A DNA stretch of 64,000 nucleotides from JAYRSJ01 sp041920215 (GTDB taxonomy: Bacteria; Pseudomonadota; Gammaproteobacteria; Burkholderiales; Burkholderiaceae_C). Each line of letters begins with the position of its first letter. Position 1 is the first letter of the stretch. The stretch spans positions 124,001-188,000 of the forward strand of contig JAYRSJ010000002.1 in NCBI GenBank assembly GCA_041920215.1. Direction: 5' to 3'. Both the position numbers and the translations under genes were made by a program. This document shows positions 15,289 to 23,572 of the stretch, piece after piece. The notes under the pieces were generated by a model. The model was not told the DNA's origin and ran no database searches. It worked only from the letters and a program-made list of their open reading frames with translations.

Positions 15289-15609
15289 ATGAATGCGCGT
15301 TTCTTCATGCTTGGTGGCAGCGAAGCAGCGATTCATCGCGTTTTTGAGAAGCCACACCCAGGAGCAGCAGGCGCTGAAGCGCAGAGAACTGCGTTTGGGT
15401 CGCTTTTCTCACGCGATCTAAATGCACCAAAAGGGTCTCTGACAAATGCTGAACTGCTCCAGCGGTTTCCGGCAGCACTGGGTCGAATCGACCCCGCTGT
15501 GCCAAATGGTTGGACCCGTCGCTTCGCCACCGAACTGATTGCCGTCTCTGATGCGCGTGTTGGTAGTTCATTGAAGGGCCAAGTGTTCATCTGGCAATGC
15601 AAGAAGTGA
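15289..15609 (+). CDS. Hypothetical protein (106 aa)
   Basis: A 106-codon frame starting at an ATG (15289), reading MNARFFMLGGSEAAIHRVFEKPHPG and ending VFIWQCKK. No membrane segment, signal peptide or motif that I can assign. The same frame is open back to a TTG at 15175, which would give 144 residues overlapping the previous stop. Coding support is modest: a lower-GC accessory area, no strong ribosome site, and open frames on the other strand too. Confidence 0.35.
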   Translation: MNARFFMLGGSEAAIHRVFEKPHPGAAGAEAQRTAFGSLFSRDLNAPKGSLTNAELLQRFPAALGRIDPAVPNGWTRRFATELIAVSDARVGSSLKGQVFIWQCKK

Positions 15610-15674
15610 TGCCTCACGCCTTTCATGTCGATTGTCGGCAATTTGAGGCACCCGACCCCATGTGAAGGATATCC

Positions 15675-16124
15675 ATGAACCTTGGTACGACAGCCCACCT
15701 GAGCCGTTTACTCACTATCGCCGCACTTCTCATGCCCGTACCGTCATTCGGGCAAGAACCTTGGCGCAGCGATGGAAATTGGTGGCTTGCGCAATCGAAG
15801 GCGGCAAGAGAATCCCATATTCTCGGGGTCATGGATGGAGTCAGACTCCAAGAAGCGCTGGTACTCAAGAGCCACATCGATCGTGAGGATGATCCTGATG
15901 TGATCAGAAGGCGGCAAGCTGAGTCAATGGCAGCGCCGCGAAAACTGCTCAAGGGATTGAACTCTAGCCAGATCCGCGATGGCCTCGATGTCTTCTACGC
16001 TGACTTTCGGAATCGTCAGATCTCGTTGCCCAACGCAATGCAGATCGTCATCTACCAGATCAATGCGGAATCATTGGCGGTCATCGAGCACTTATTGGAG
16101 GCCATGCGAAGGAGTCGCGAGTAA
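15675..16124 (+). CDS. Hypothetical exported protein (149 aa)
   Basis: It has a clear signal peptide (LLTIAALLMPVPSFGQ, cleavage near residue 26) followed by a mostly helical soluble part. The pattern HILGVMDGVRLQEAL, then GLNSSQIRDGLDVFYADFRN and NAMQIVIYQINAESL recalls small periplasmic proteins of unknown role in accessory regions. An AAGGATATCC stretch precedes the ATG at 15675, giving a reasonable ribosome site. It is followed in the same frame, after its stop, by what looks like the tail of a toxin gene. Confidence 0.55.
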   Translation: MNLGTTAHLSRLLTIAALLMPVPSFGQEPWRSDGNWWLAQSKAARESHILGVMDGVRLQEALVLKSHIDREDDPDVIRRRQAESMAAPRKLLKGLNSSQIRDGLDVFYADFRNRQISLPNAMQIVIYQINAESLAVIEHLLEAMRRSRE

Positions 16125-16203
16125 CAGCTGTCGCTGCGTAGGGACAAGAGCGGCAACCTCACCGGGCCCAAATTGAAGGAGATTCGCCGTGCCCTTGAAG
16201 CGT
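16125..16203 (+). pseudogene. Possible C-terminal remnant of a RelE/HigB-type toxin gene
   Basis: Directly after the preceding stop, the frame reads QLSLRRDKSGNLTGPKLKEI and ends RRALEA before a TAA. It looks like the last 26 residues of a small basic protein and overlaps the start of the NadS-like antitoxin by 15 bases. That is exactly where the toxin of a RelE/NadS pair normally ends. No start or upstream toxin sequence is present. The similarity is judged by eye only. Confidence 0.3.
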
Positions 16204-16503
16204 AAGCCTCTTACCGATGCGGAACTCAGCGCCCACGAAGCCAAGCGCGATCTTGCCGCCGAGTTGCTGCAGTCTGTGCGCGAAATGAAGGCTGGGCAGG
16301 TTCGCGTCATTTCCTCTCCCGTCATTGAGGCGCGGAACAAGACTGGCTTGTCGCAGTCGCAGTTTGCGGCTCTGATGGGCGTCTCGGTTCGCACGCTGCA
16401 AGGGTGGGAGCAGGGCCGCAAACAGCCAAGCGGTGCGGCGCGCACATTGCTGGCTATCGCGAGCACCAATCCGAAGGCGCTGCTGGCGGTGGCGCAGAAA
16501 TAG
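16189..16503 (+). CDS. NadS/HigA-like helix-turn-helix antitoxin-type regulator
   Basis: 104 residues with an XRE/HigA helix-turn-helix in the C-terminal half: IEARNKTGLSQSQFAALMGV then SVRTLQGWEQGRKQPSGAAR. The sequence is very close to the NadS family of antitoxins and regulators that usually follow a RelE-like toxin. GTG start at 16189, seven bases after a strong AAGGAG. No complete toxin gene is adjacent, so it may now be a solitary DNA-binding regulator. It marks the right end of the accessory stretch. Confidence 0.8.
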   Translation: MPLKRKPLTDAELSAHEAKRDLAAELLQSVREMKAGQVRVISSPVIEARNKTGLSQSQFAALMGVSVRTLQGWEQGRKQPSGAARTLLAIASTNPKALLAVAQK

Positions 16504-16575
16504 TGCGCCAGAGGCCCAGGCCGGCCTGCAGCCAGGCGGTCTGGCGGCCAACGCACCGAACGCGCAGCCCTGTCG

Positions 16576-18120
16576 TTAGCGCAGCTTGAAGCTCGCCACC
16601 AGCTCGGCCAGCTGCTGGGCCTGGTTGCGCAGGCTCTCGGCGGCGGCGGCGCTCTGCTCCACCAGGGCGGCGTTCTGCTGGGTCACCTGATCGAGCTGGC
16701 CCACCGCCTCGCCGACCTGGCTGATGCCGCGCGACTGCTCGGAGCTGGCGGTGGCGATCTCGCTGATCAGCGTGCTGACCCGCTGCACCTCGGCCACGAT
16801 GTTCTGCATCGCGCCGCCGGCGTGCTCGGCCAGGCGGTTGCCGTTCTCCACCTGGCTCTGGCTGTTGCCGATCAGGCTCTTGATCTCACGGGCCGCCTCG
16901 GCGCTGCGCTGGGCCAGGCTGCGCACCTCGCCGGCCACCACCGCGAAGCCGCGGCCCTGCTCGCCGGCCCGGGCGGCCTCCACCGCCGCGTTCAGCGCCA
17001 GGATATTGGTCTGGAAGGCGATACCGTCGATCACGCCGATGATCTCGGAGATCTTGTTCGACGAGGCCGAGATCGCCTGCATGCTGCTGACCAGCTCGCT
17101 CATCACCGCGCCACCGCGGTCGGCCGCCTGGCTGGCACCGCCGGCCAGCTGCTGTGCCTGGGCGGCGGTCTGGGCGTTGTTGCGCACCGTGCTGGAGAGC
17201 TCTTCCATGGTCGCGGCGGTCTGCTCCAGATTGCTGGCCTGGCTCTCGGTGCGGGCGCTGAGGTCGGCATTGCCGGTCGCGATCTCGCTGGAGCCGGTGC
17301 TGATGCTCTCGCTGCTGTCGCGCACCTGGCTGACGATGCCGCGCAGGCTCTCGGTCATGCGCCCCAGCGCCTGCAGCAGCTGGGCCATCTCGTTGCGGCC
17401 GCTGGCCTGCACGCTGGCGCTCAGATCGCCGGCGGCCACCTGCTCGGCCAGGCCCAGGGCCTGGCGCACCGGGCCGGTGATGGAGCGGCTCACCTGCCAG
17501 GCCAGCCAGGCGGCCAGCACGATGGCCACCAGGGTGCCACCGATATTGAGCATCAGCACCTGGCGCTCCTGGGCCTGGGCTTCGGCGAACTCCCGGGCGG
17601 CCTCGTCGATCTGCAGCTTGATCAGGCCGTCAATGCCTTGCTGGGCCTCGTTGCCCACCGGGCCCACCACGTTCATATAGGTGCGGGCCGCGATGTCCAT
17701 GGCGCTGTCCTTCACCGCGTCGCGCACCCCCAGCAGGCCTTCCTTCACATAGCGCGTGCGCACCTTCAGGAAGGCATCGGCCAAGGCGGCCTCCTGCGCC
17801 GTCATGGTGGTCGCGGTGTAAGCCTTCCAGGCCGCGGTGACCTGCTCGATATTGGCGCGCAGACGCGGGTCGAGTTCGTCGAGCTGGGCCGGCGACTGCA
17901 TCATCTCGCTGATCAGCACCCGGTTCTGCAGCATCAGCGAGTTGACCCGGGCCAGATGCTGCAGCGGCACCGCGCGGTCCCGGTAGATATGGGCGCCGCT
18001 CTCGGCAATGCTGCGCGCGCCCAGGCTGCCCATCACCGCGATCAGGAGCAAGAGCGCGATCACCGCCGCGAAGCCGAGTGCCAGACGGGCACCTATCCTC
18101 AGATTCTCAATCGAGTTCAT
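16576..18120 (-). CDS. Methyl-accepting chemotaxis protein
   Basis: 514-residue inner-membrane chemoreceptor. The first helix is at about residues 12-32. A periplasmic four-helix-bundle sensor domain extends to about 185, a second helix about 190-210 and a HAMP linker about 212-265. The cytoplasmic signalling hairpin contains the conserved tip AFQTNILALNAAVEAARAGE. No CheR-binding pentapeptide is seen at the C-terminus (ends SFKLR). The start at 18120 has GGGAG upstream. The ligand cannot be inferred; neighbours are not chemotaxis genes. Confidence 0.93.
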   Translation of the reverse strand: MNSIENLRIGARLALGFAAVIALLLLIAVMGSLGARSIAESGAHIYRDRAVPLQHLARVNSLMLQNRVLISEMMQSPAQLDELDPRLRANIEQVTAAWKAYTATTMTAQEAALADAFLKVRTRYVKEGLLGVRDAVKDSAMDIAARTYMNVVGPVGNEAQQGIDGLIKLQIDEAAREFAEAQAQERQVLMLNIGGTLVAIVLAAWLAWQVSRSITGPVRQALGLAEQVAAGDLSASVQASGRNEMAQLLQALGRMTESLRGIVSQVRDSSESISTGSSEIATGNADLSARTESQASNLEQTAATMEELSSTVRNNAQTAAQAQQLAGGASQAADRGGAVMSELVSSMQAISASSNKISEIIGVIDGIAFQTNILALNAAVEAARAGEQGRGFAVVAGEVRSLAQRSAEAAREIKSLIGNSQSQVENGNRLAEHAGGAMQNIVAEVQRVSTLISEIATASSEQSRGISQVGEAVGQLDQVTQQNAALVEQSAAAAESLRNQAQQLAELVASFKLR

Positions 18121-18209
18121 CCGGCACTCCCGTTCTTGATGCTGCACAGGGCTTGTGCCTGCGTCGGACCAGTATAGGGAGCGGCCTGTGCGCCGAACAG
18201 GGCCAGCAA

Positions 18210-18236
18210 GACCTGACCCTTGACAAATATCAGGTC
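18210..18236. repeat. Inverted repeat overlapping the decarboxylase stop codon
   Basis: GACCTGA (18210-18216) and TCAGGTC (18230-18236) can pair with a 13-base loop. The decarboxylase stop is inside the right arm. The surrounding AGCAAGACCTG also occurs at 12872-12882, on the other side of the accessory stretch. Confidence 0.4.
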
Positions 18237-19864
18237 GGCATCGACAGGCGTTTCACCGCCGCCACAAAACGCTGCAGCGTGGGCGAGAGCACGCCCGGGG
18301 CCAGCCGGATATCGATCAGCTGGAAGCTGCCGCGCCGGGCCTGGGCCCAGACCAGGGCCTGCTGCAGCTGGCCCACCGTCTCGACCCGGTAGCCGGTGCC
18401 GCCCATGCCGGCGGCCATGGAGGCGAAGTCCCAGTCGCCGCGGTCGTGGTAGCCGCCCTCGGGCTGGAAGGTGCGCAGCATCTCCCAGCTGGCGTTGTTG
18501 AGCAGCAGCACGATGGGGTCGCAGCCCAGGCGCTGCGCATTGCCCAGCTCCCAGCCCGTCATCTGGAAGGCACCGTCGCCCACCAGCACCAGCGGGCGCC
18601 GGCCGGTGGCTACCTGCAGGCCCAGCGCCGCCGGCACCCCGTAGCCCATGGTGGCGTAGTAGCCGGGCGCGATCAGGTCGGTGGGCAGCAGGTCCAGCGC
18701 GGTGAACAGGCAGTCGCCCACATCGCAGGCCACCGGCATGGGGCCGTGTTCCAGCATCAGGGCATTGGCGGCGGCGGCGATCGCGGCCGGCGTCACCGGC
18801 TCCTCGGGCGCCGGCAGCGCAGTGGCGAAGCGCTGCGGGCTGGACTCGGGCTGGGGCGGGCGGGTCAGCACCCGCAGCAGCAGGGCCTCGACCAGGGCGG
18901 TGATGGGCACGTCCTGATAGACATGGTGGCCCATCTCGACCTGGCCCTGCCAGACCCGGATCGCATGGCGGAAGTCGATGCGCTTGGCCGAGACCGCGAA
19001 ATTGGTGTCGCTGACGATGGCGCCCAGCAGCAGCAGCGCGTCCGAGCTCTCGACCTGCTCGCTCAGCGCCGCATCGCCGGCCAGGCCCAGATAGGTGCCG
19101 GCCAAGCGGCAGCCCGAATCATTCAGCAGGCCGCGGCCCATCAGCGTGGTGGCCACCGGGATGTCCAGGCGGCGTGCCAGCTCGGCCACCTGGGCCTCGA
19201 TGCCGTAGCGGCGTATCTCCACCCCCACCAGCAACAGCGGCTGGCGCGCCTGGCGCAGCCGCGCCAGCAGCTCGTCCGCACAGGCGGCCAGGCGCTCGCG
19301 GTCCACCGGCACTGGCGCCTCGGCCGGCACCGGGCCGCAAGGGCGCTCGGGGCAGTCGCGCGGAATCTCCAGATAGACCGGGCCGCAGCAGCGCAGCGCG
19401 CTGTCCAGCACCCGGGCGATCAGGGCCGGGGCGGTGGCCGGGTCGTCGAGCCGGGCGCGATCCACCGTCACCTCCTCGAACAGCCGCCACTGCGAGTCCA
19501 GGGTCTTGACCTGGTGGTGCAGCAGCAGGCCGCTGGCCGCCTCGTGGGCGGCCGGCGCGCCCGAGATCACCACCAGCGGCACCCGCTCGGCATAGGCGCT
19601 GGCCACCGGATTGATCAGGTTCAGCGCGCCGGCGCCATAGGTCACGGCCGCCACGCCCAGGCCGCCGCGCACCCGCGCCGCGGCATCGGCCGCGAAGCCC
19701 AGGCCGGGCTCGTGCGAGAGGGTGTGCAGCGGCAGGATGTCGGCCTTCTCGATGGCGCGGAACAGCGGCAGCGCGAAATCGCCGGGTATGCCGAAGACCT
19801 CGGTGGCGCCGCGCGCCTTCAGGGCCAGCAGCAGCTGCTGGGTCAGGTTCATCGTCGGGTTCAT
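18230..19864 (-). CDS. Thiamine-diphosphate-dependent 2-oxoacid decarboxylase (phenylpyruvate/indolepyruvate decarboxylase-like)
   Basis: 544 residues with the three-domain ThDP-enzyme layout. The N-terminal pyrimidine-binding domain has the catalytic Glu in LSHEPGLGFAADAAAR. The cofactor motif GDGAFQMTGWELG...LLNNASWEM is near residue 440. The N-terminal half resembles Azospirillum phenylpyruvate decarboxylase, in particular HEP.LGFAADAAAR and GLLLHHQVKTLDSQ. It would decarboxylate aromatic 2-oxoacids to aldehydes. It is the last gene of the ubiU-V-T-DUF1513 run (11 bases after the previous stop). The start at 19864 or the second ATG at 19852 are both possible. Confidence 0.82.
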   Translation of the reverse strand: MNPTMNLTQQLLLALKARGATEVFGIPGDFALPLFRAIEKADILPLHTLSHEPGLGFAADAAARVRGGLGVAAVTYGAGALNLINPVASAYAERVPLVVISGAPAAHEAASGLLLHHQVKTLDSQWRLFEEVTVDRARLDDPATAPALIARVLDSALRCCGPVYLEIPRDCPERPCGPVPAEAPVPVDRERLAACADELLARLRQARQPLLLVGVEIRRYGIEAQVAELARRLDIPVATTLMGRGLLNDSGCRLAGTYLGLAGDAALSEQVESSDALLLLGAIVSDTNFAVSAKRIDFRHAIRVWQGQVEMGHHVYQDVPITALVEALLLRVLTRPPQPESSPQRFATALPAPEEPVTPAAIAAAANALMLEHGPMPVACDVGDCLFTALDLLPTDLIAPGYYATMGYGVPAALGLQVATGRRPLVLVGDGAFQMTGWELGNAQRLGCDPIVLLLNNASWEMLRTFQPEGGYHDRGDWDFASMAAGMGGTGYRVETVGQLQQALVWAQARRGSFQLIDIRLAPGVLSPTLQRFVAAVKRLSMPT

Positions 19865-19875
19865 CAGGGCATCGC

Positions 19876-21054
19876 TCACAGGATCAGGGCCGCATGGTTG
19901 TCGGCCGCCAGGGCCTCGGGCCAGGCCAGCATGCGGGCACCGCCCACGGCCTGCCAGCGCGCCACGCCGCCGGCGGCGGCCATCAGCAGACCGCTGGAAC
20001 CGTCGGGGTCGCGCCAGCTGGCCAACGCGCAGATTTCGCGCAGCTCGGCCAGGCGTAGCAGCTCGGTCGGCGCATCCGGATGCCATAGCAGGCCGCGGCC
20101 GGCCTTCTGGGCGCTCAGCACAAAGCTGCCGCCGGGGCCGGCGGCGATGTCGCCCGCATAACCTGTGCCATCCGCGGCCCGGCTGGGCAGGCTGAGTTGC
20201 TGGCCGTCGAAGACCGCCAGCAGCGGCGCGGCGCGGCGCGCCTCGGCGCTGTCGTGCTCGGCCTGCAGGCCCAGGCCCAGCAGGCGGTGCGTGCTGCCCT
20301 GCGACCAGGCCATATGGCGCAGGCTCAGCCGCGCGTCGTCCAGCTGCCAGCGGCCCAAGAGGGCGCCGCTGGCGGCATCCAGGCGCACCAGGCTGGGCGC
20401 CATCTGTTCGAGCTGGCGCTTGCGGCCGGCTGCGTCGCGCGGGATGCCGCCATTGGCCACCAGCAGGCTGCCGTCGGCCTCGTCCAGCAGCAGCTGGTGC
20501 GGGTCAAGGCCATGGCTGGGCCAGGCGCTCTCGCAGCGCAGCGTGCGCGCGTCGCGCCGGGCGATCCAGCCGCTGCCGTCGCGGCGGTCGGTCTCGCTGC
20601 TGTAGAGCCAGCGCCCATCGGCGCTGAGCAGCAGATGGCCGTTGAGCGTGCGGGGCGAGGCCTCGTCGCGGCTGGGGTGCAGCCAGCGCGGGGCCGCCTC
20701 GGGCTGGGCCTCCAGATGCAGCAGCCAGTCGCCAGGCCGGGTGGCCACCGCATAGAAGCCGCCCCGGCCGTCGGCCAGCAGGCCATGGGCACGGCTGGGC
20801 AGGCGCTGGCGGCGCAGCAGGCTGATGCGGCCGGCCGCCCAGTCCAGGCGGGCCAGGCCGATATGGTCGGCGCCGGCCGCCGGGCCGTCACCCAGCGGTC
20901 CGCCGCTGCGCCATGCCAGGGCCAGGTCTTGCGCAGCCGGCGCTGCCGCCGTGGTGGTGGCAGCGGCTGCGGCGGCCTGGCTGCGGCCGGCCAGCAGGCA
21001 GGCGCCGAGGGCGTTGAGGGCACCCAGGGCGCCCAGGAGTTCTCGTCTTTGCAT
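19876..21054 (-). CDS. DUF1513 exported beta-propeller-like protein
   Basis: 392 residues. An N-terminal MQRRELLG and a hydrophobic Ala-rich stretch give a signal or Tat-like leader. The body has repeated short motifs such as GLLADGRGGFYAVATRPGDW, HLLLSADGRWLY and SHGLDPHQLLL that read as propeller blades and match DUF1513. Such proteins are often found in iron-uptake (imelysin/EfeO) clusters. Here it sits instead in the ubiUVT operon, 12 bases after ubiT and 11 bases before the decarboxylase. Function unknown. Confidence 0.8.
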   Translation of the reverse strand: MQRRELLGALGALNALGACLLAGRSQAAAAAATTTAAAPAAQDLALAWRSGGPLGDGPAAGADHIGLARLDWAAGRISLLRRQRLPSRAHGLLADGRGGFYAVATRPGDWLLHLEAQPEAAPRWLHPSRDEASPRTLNGHLLLSADGRWLYSSETDRRDGSGWIARRDARTLRCESAWPSHGLDPHQLLLDEADGSLLVANGGIPRDAAGRKRQLEQMAPSLVRLDAASGALLGRWQLDDARLSLRHMAWSQGSTHRLLGLGLQAEHDSAEARRAAPLLAVFDGQQLSLPSRAADGTGYAGDIAAGPGGSFVLSAQKAGRGLLWHPDAPTELLRLAELREICALASWRDPDGSSGLLMAAAGGVARWQAVGGARMLAWPEALAADNHAALIL

Positions 21055-21066
21055 GGGGTCTCGTCG

Positions 21067-21510
21067 TCAGCCGCGGCTGGGCAAGGGCAGCTCGGGCAGC
21101 AGCGGGCCGATCGCATCCAGCGTGTTCTTCAGGATCAGGCCGTACTCGGTATCGCCCTCCATCACCAGGGCGCGCTCGAAGAACAGGCGGTCGGCATCGT
21201 CCTGGCCGCGCAGCAGGCGCCAGAGCGCATCGCTGCGGGCGCGTATGGTCACGGCGGCCTGGGCGCTGCGGCCGCGCACCACCTCGAAGCCGCGTGGCCC
21301 CAGCTGCAGGCGCAGGCGCAGGCCCGGCTCCAGCAGCTCCAGCTCGACCACGCGGCCCTGCAGGGCCTGGCGCTGGTGCGCGTCCAGCTTGGGCCAGAGC
21401 AGGCGGTCCAGCGCGCGCGCGGCGACGAAGGAGGGCGGCTCGGTGGGCAGGCGGCGCAGCAGGCTGCGGCCGCGCAGCAACAGGGTTTGCAGCGCGGATG
21501 ACTCAGACAT
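21067..21510 (-). CDS. ubiT: SCP2-domain protein UbiT (anaerobic ubiquinone synthesis)
   Basis: 147-residue sterol-carrier-protein-2-like domain, read across VELELLEPGLRLRLQLGPRG to the C-terminal LFFERALVMEGDTEYGLILK. That segment, followed by NTLDAI, is diagnostic of UbiT. It works with UbiU and UbiV in oxygen-independent ubiquinone hydroxylation, probably as a lipid-binding accessory factor. Its start overlaps the ubiV stop by eight bases. Confidence 0.9.
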   Translation of the reverse strand: MSESSALQTLLLRGRSLLRRLPTEPPSFVAARALDRLLWPKLDAHQRQALQGRVVELELLEPGLRLRLQLGPRGFEVVRGRSAQAAVTIRARSDALWRLLRGQDDADRLFFERALVMEGDTEYGLILKNTLDAIGPLLPELPLPSRG

Positions 21511-22438
21511 GGCTCAGCTCCTGCATGCCCGGCTGGCGCTGGGCGAAACCGTGCACCAGGGCGCCGGGCAGCGGCAGGGCCTGCAGCCGCTGCAGCGCGG
21601 CGGTGGCCGAGGCGCCGTGGTTGAGCACCGCGTCGAACTGCTGCAGCACCTCGGCAAAGCCCTGGCTGCAGGGCGAGAGCCGCAGCCGCTGCACGCCGGC
21701 GGCACGCAGCGCGGGACCCTCGTTGATCAGGCAGTGCAGCGCGGCCGACTGGGTGGCGATGCCGTTGAGTGCCAGAAAGGGCTGGCCCTCGCTGGTTTTC
21801 AGCAAGAGGCCGTCGGCATCGTCACGGCAGCGGAACTCGCACTGGTCCTTGCTGAGCCGGTGGTGACGGGCGGTGAAGCAGCGCGCCGAGAAGGCCAGCG
21901 GCATGCGGCCGAAGCCGAACACCTCGGTGGGCACCGTGCGATGCTCGCTGGGCGGGTTGATGCGGGCCAGCGCGTCCAGCGAGAGCTCCAGCGGCGCGGC
22001 CCAGGCGGCGATGCCGGGCTCCTGCAGATGCTCCAGCAGCGCGCCGGCGCTGTAGATGTTCAGATGCGGGCCCAGCACCAGGGGCTGGCGCTCACCGGCG
22101 GGCAGCCGGCTCCAGGCCTGCAGCGCCGCGGTGTCGCCGGCTTCGATCGCGAACTCCTGCTGCTCGACGATGCGGCGCAGCGTGCGCAGCTCGGCCTCGC
22201 TCATCAGCAGCGGCATCGTGGCCAGGCGCACGGTCTTGCCGCAGGCCTGCAGATCGCGGCCCAGGGCCTGCCAGTCGGCCAGGCTGAATTCGTTGCGGCG
22301 CGAGCAGGTCACCTCGCCGAGCACGATGGTGTCGGCCGGGCTTTCGGCCAGCTCGGCATAGGCCTGCAGCAGCTGCTGGCGCGGCCACCAGTACTGCAGC
22401 GGGGCGATGGTCAGGCCGATGGGGCTTGTGTCGCTCAT
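21503..22438 (-). CDS. ubiV: U32-family Fe-S protein UbiV (O2-independent ubiquinone hydroxylation)
   Basis: 311 residues, U32 peptidase-like fold. The four Cys expected to bind a 4Fe-4S cluster are Cys45, Cys187, Cys200 and Cys204, in EVTCSRRNEF and ARCFTARHHRLSKDQCEFRC. Their spacing equals that of E. coli UbiV. UbiU and UbiV together perform oxygen-free hydroxylations of the ubiquinone ring. The start at 22438 is 7 bases after the ubiU stop; a long upstream open extension overlaps ubiU and is not used. Confidence 0.93.
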   Translation of the reverse strand: MSDTSPIGLTIAPLQYWWPRQQLLQAYAELAESPADTIVLGEVTCSRRNEFSLADWQALGRDLQACGKTVRLATMPLLMSEAELRTLRRIVEQQEFAIEAGDTAALQAWSRLPAGERQPLVLGPHLNIYSAGALLEHLQEPGIAAWAAPLELSLDALARINPPSEHRTVPTEVFGFGRMPLAFSARCFTARHHRLSKDQCEFRCRDDADGLLLKTSEGQPFLALNGIATQSAALHCLINEGPALRAAGVQRLRLSPCSQGFAEVLQQFDAVLNHGASATAALQRLQALPLPGALVHGFAQRQPGMQELSHV

Positions 22439-22445
22439 GAGGCGC

Positions 22446-23465
22446 TTATCTCCAGGGACGGTCATAGGCACCCAGCGTGTGCTGCTGGCCCTCGGCCCAG
22501 CGCGCCAGCTCGGTCTGCCAGGCCGGGGCCACCGCATAGCGGCCGCCGGCGGCCAGGCTGTCCAGCGCCTGGCGCCAGACCTTGGTGACGCCGGCCACAT
22601 AGCTGGGGCTGCGCTGGCGGCCCTCGATCTTGATCGCCTTGACGCCGCTGGCCGCCAGCTGGGGCAGCAGGGCCAGGGTGTTGAGGCTGGTGGGCTCCTC
22701 CAGCGCATAGTCGTGCGCCGTGCTGTCGCCCACATCGAAGCGGCCCTTGCACAGGGTCGGATAGCCGCGCGGCTCCTGCGGGCCGTAGCGGTCGATCAGC
22801 ACGCCGCCCAGGCGCGCATCGACGCCCTGGGGGCCTTCCAGCCATTGCACCGCCGCGGGCGGCGAGCAGACGCCGGCGGTATTGGGCGACTGGCCGGTGG
22901 CATAGGAGGAGAGGGCGCAGCGCCCCTCCACCATCACGCACAGGCTGCCGAAGCCGAAGACCTCGATCTCGACCTCGGTGTTGCGGATCACATGCTGGAC
23001 CTGCTGCAGGGTCAGCACCCGCGGCAGCACCGCGCGCTGGATGCCGTAGCGCTGGCGGTAGTACTCGATGGCCTCGTAGCTGGTGGCCGAGGCCTGCACC
23101 GACAGATGCAGGCGCAGCTGCGGATGGTGGTCGCGCGCATAGGCCAGCACCGCGCTGTCGGCGACGATCAGCGCGTCGGCGCCCAGCGCCGCGGCGGCAT
23201 CGACTGCGGCCCGCCAGGGCGCCTCGTCGCGCGCATCGGCATAGGTGTTGAGCGCCATCAGCACCTGGCGGCCGCGCGCATGGGCATAGGCCACGCCCTC
23301 GCGGATCTGTGCATCGTCGAAGTTCAGGCCGGCGAAGTTGCGCGCATTGGTGGCGTTCTTCAGGCCCAGATAGACCGCGTCGGCGCCGGCATCGATCGCC
23401 AGCGTCAGCGCGCGCAGCGAGCCGGCCGGACAGACCAGCTGGGGCAGGGATTCATCAGGGGACAT
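22446..23465 (-). CDS. ubiU: U32-family Fe-S protein UbiU (O2-independent ubiquinone hydroxylation)
   Basis: 339 residues. The cluster cysteines are Cys176, Cys183, Cys200 and Cys239 (FGFGSLCVMVEGRC, AGVC, GYPTLCKGRF), spaced exactly as in E. coli UbiU (169/176/193/232). N-terminal LVCPAGSLRALTLAIDAGAD is the typical U32 start. It is the first gene of a tight operon with ubiV, ubiT, a DUF1513 gene and a decarboxylase. A degenerate Fnr-like site lies upstream at 23531-23544. It provides ubiquinone during anaerobic nitrate respiration, in line with narXL just upstream. Confidence 0.94.
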   Translation of the reverse strand: MSPDESLPQLVCPAGSLRALTLAIDAGADAVYLGLKNATNARNFAGLNFDDAQIREGVAYAHARGRQVLMALNTYADARDEAPWRAAVDAAAALGADALIVADSAVLAYARDHHPQLRLHLSVQASATSYEAIEYYRQRYGIQRAVLPRVLTLQQVQHVIRNTEVEIEVFGFGSLCVMVEGRCALSSYATGQSPNTAGVCSPPAAVQWLEGPQGVDARLGGVLIDRYGPQEPRGYPTLCKGRFDVGDSTAHDYALEEPTSLNTLALLPQLAASGVKAIKIEGRQRSPSYVAGVTKVWRQALDSLAAGGRYAVAPAWQTELARWAEGQQHTLGAYDRPWR

Positions 23466-23530
23466 GGGCAGGCTTGGGGCGCCAAGCTTTGGCGAAGCCC
23501 GCAATCTAGGCGCATGGGGGCGGCGTGGTT

Positions 23531-23544
23531 TTGTGCTGAGACAA
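23531..23544. promoter_or_regulatory. Degenerate FNR-like site upstream of ubiU
   Basis: TTGTGCTGAGACAA has TTGT-N6-ACAA symmetry and Fnr-family spacing, but not the A/T core. It is about 72 bases upstream of ubiU, the same offset as at the first Crp/Fnr gene and norC. Confidence 0.35.
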
Positions 23545-23572
23545 GCGCGGCGCTAGACCGCGGTCAAGCCGC

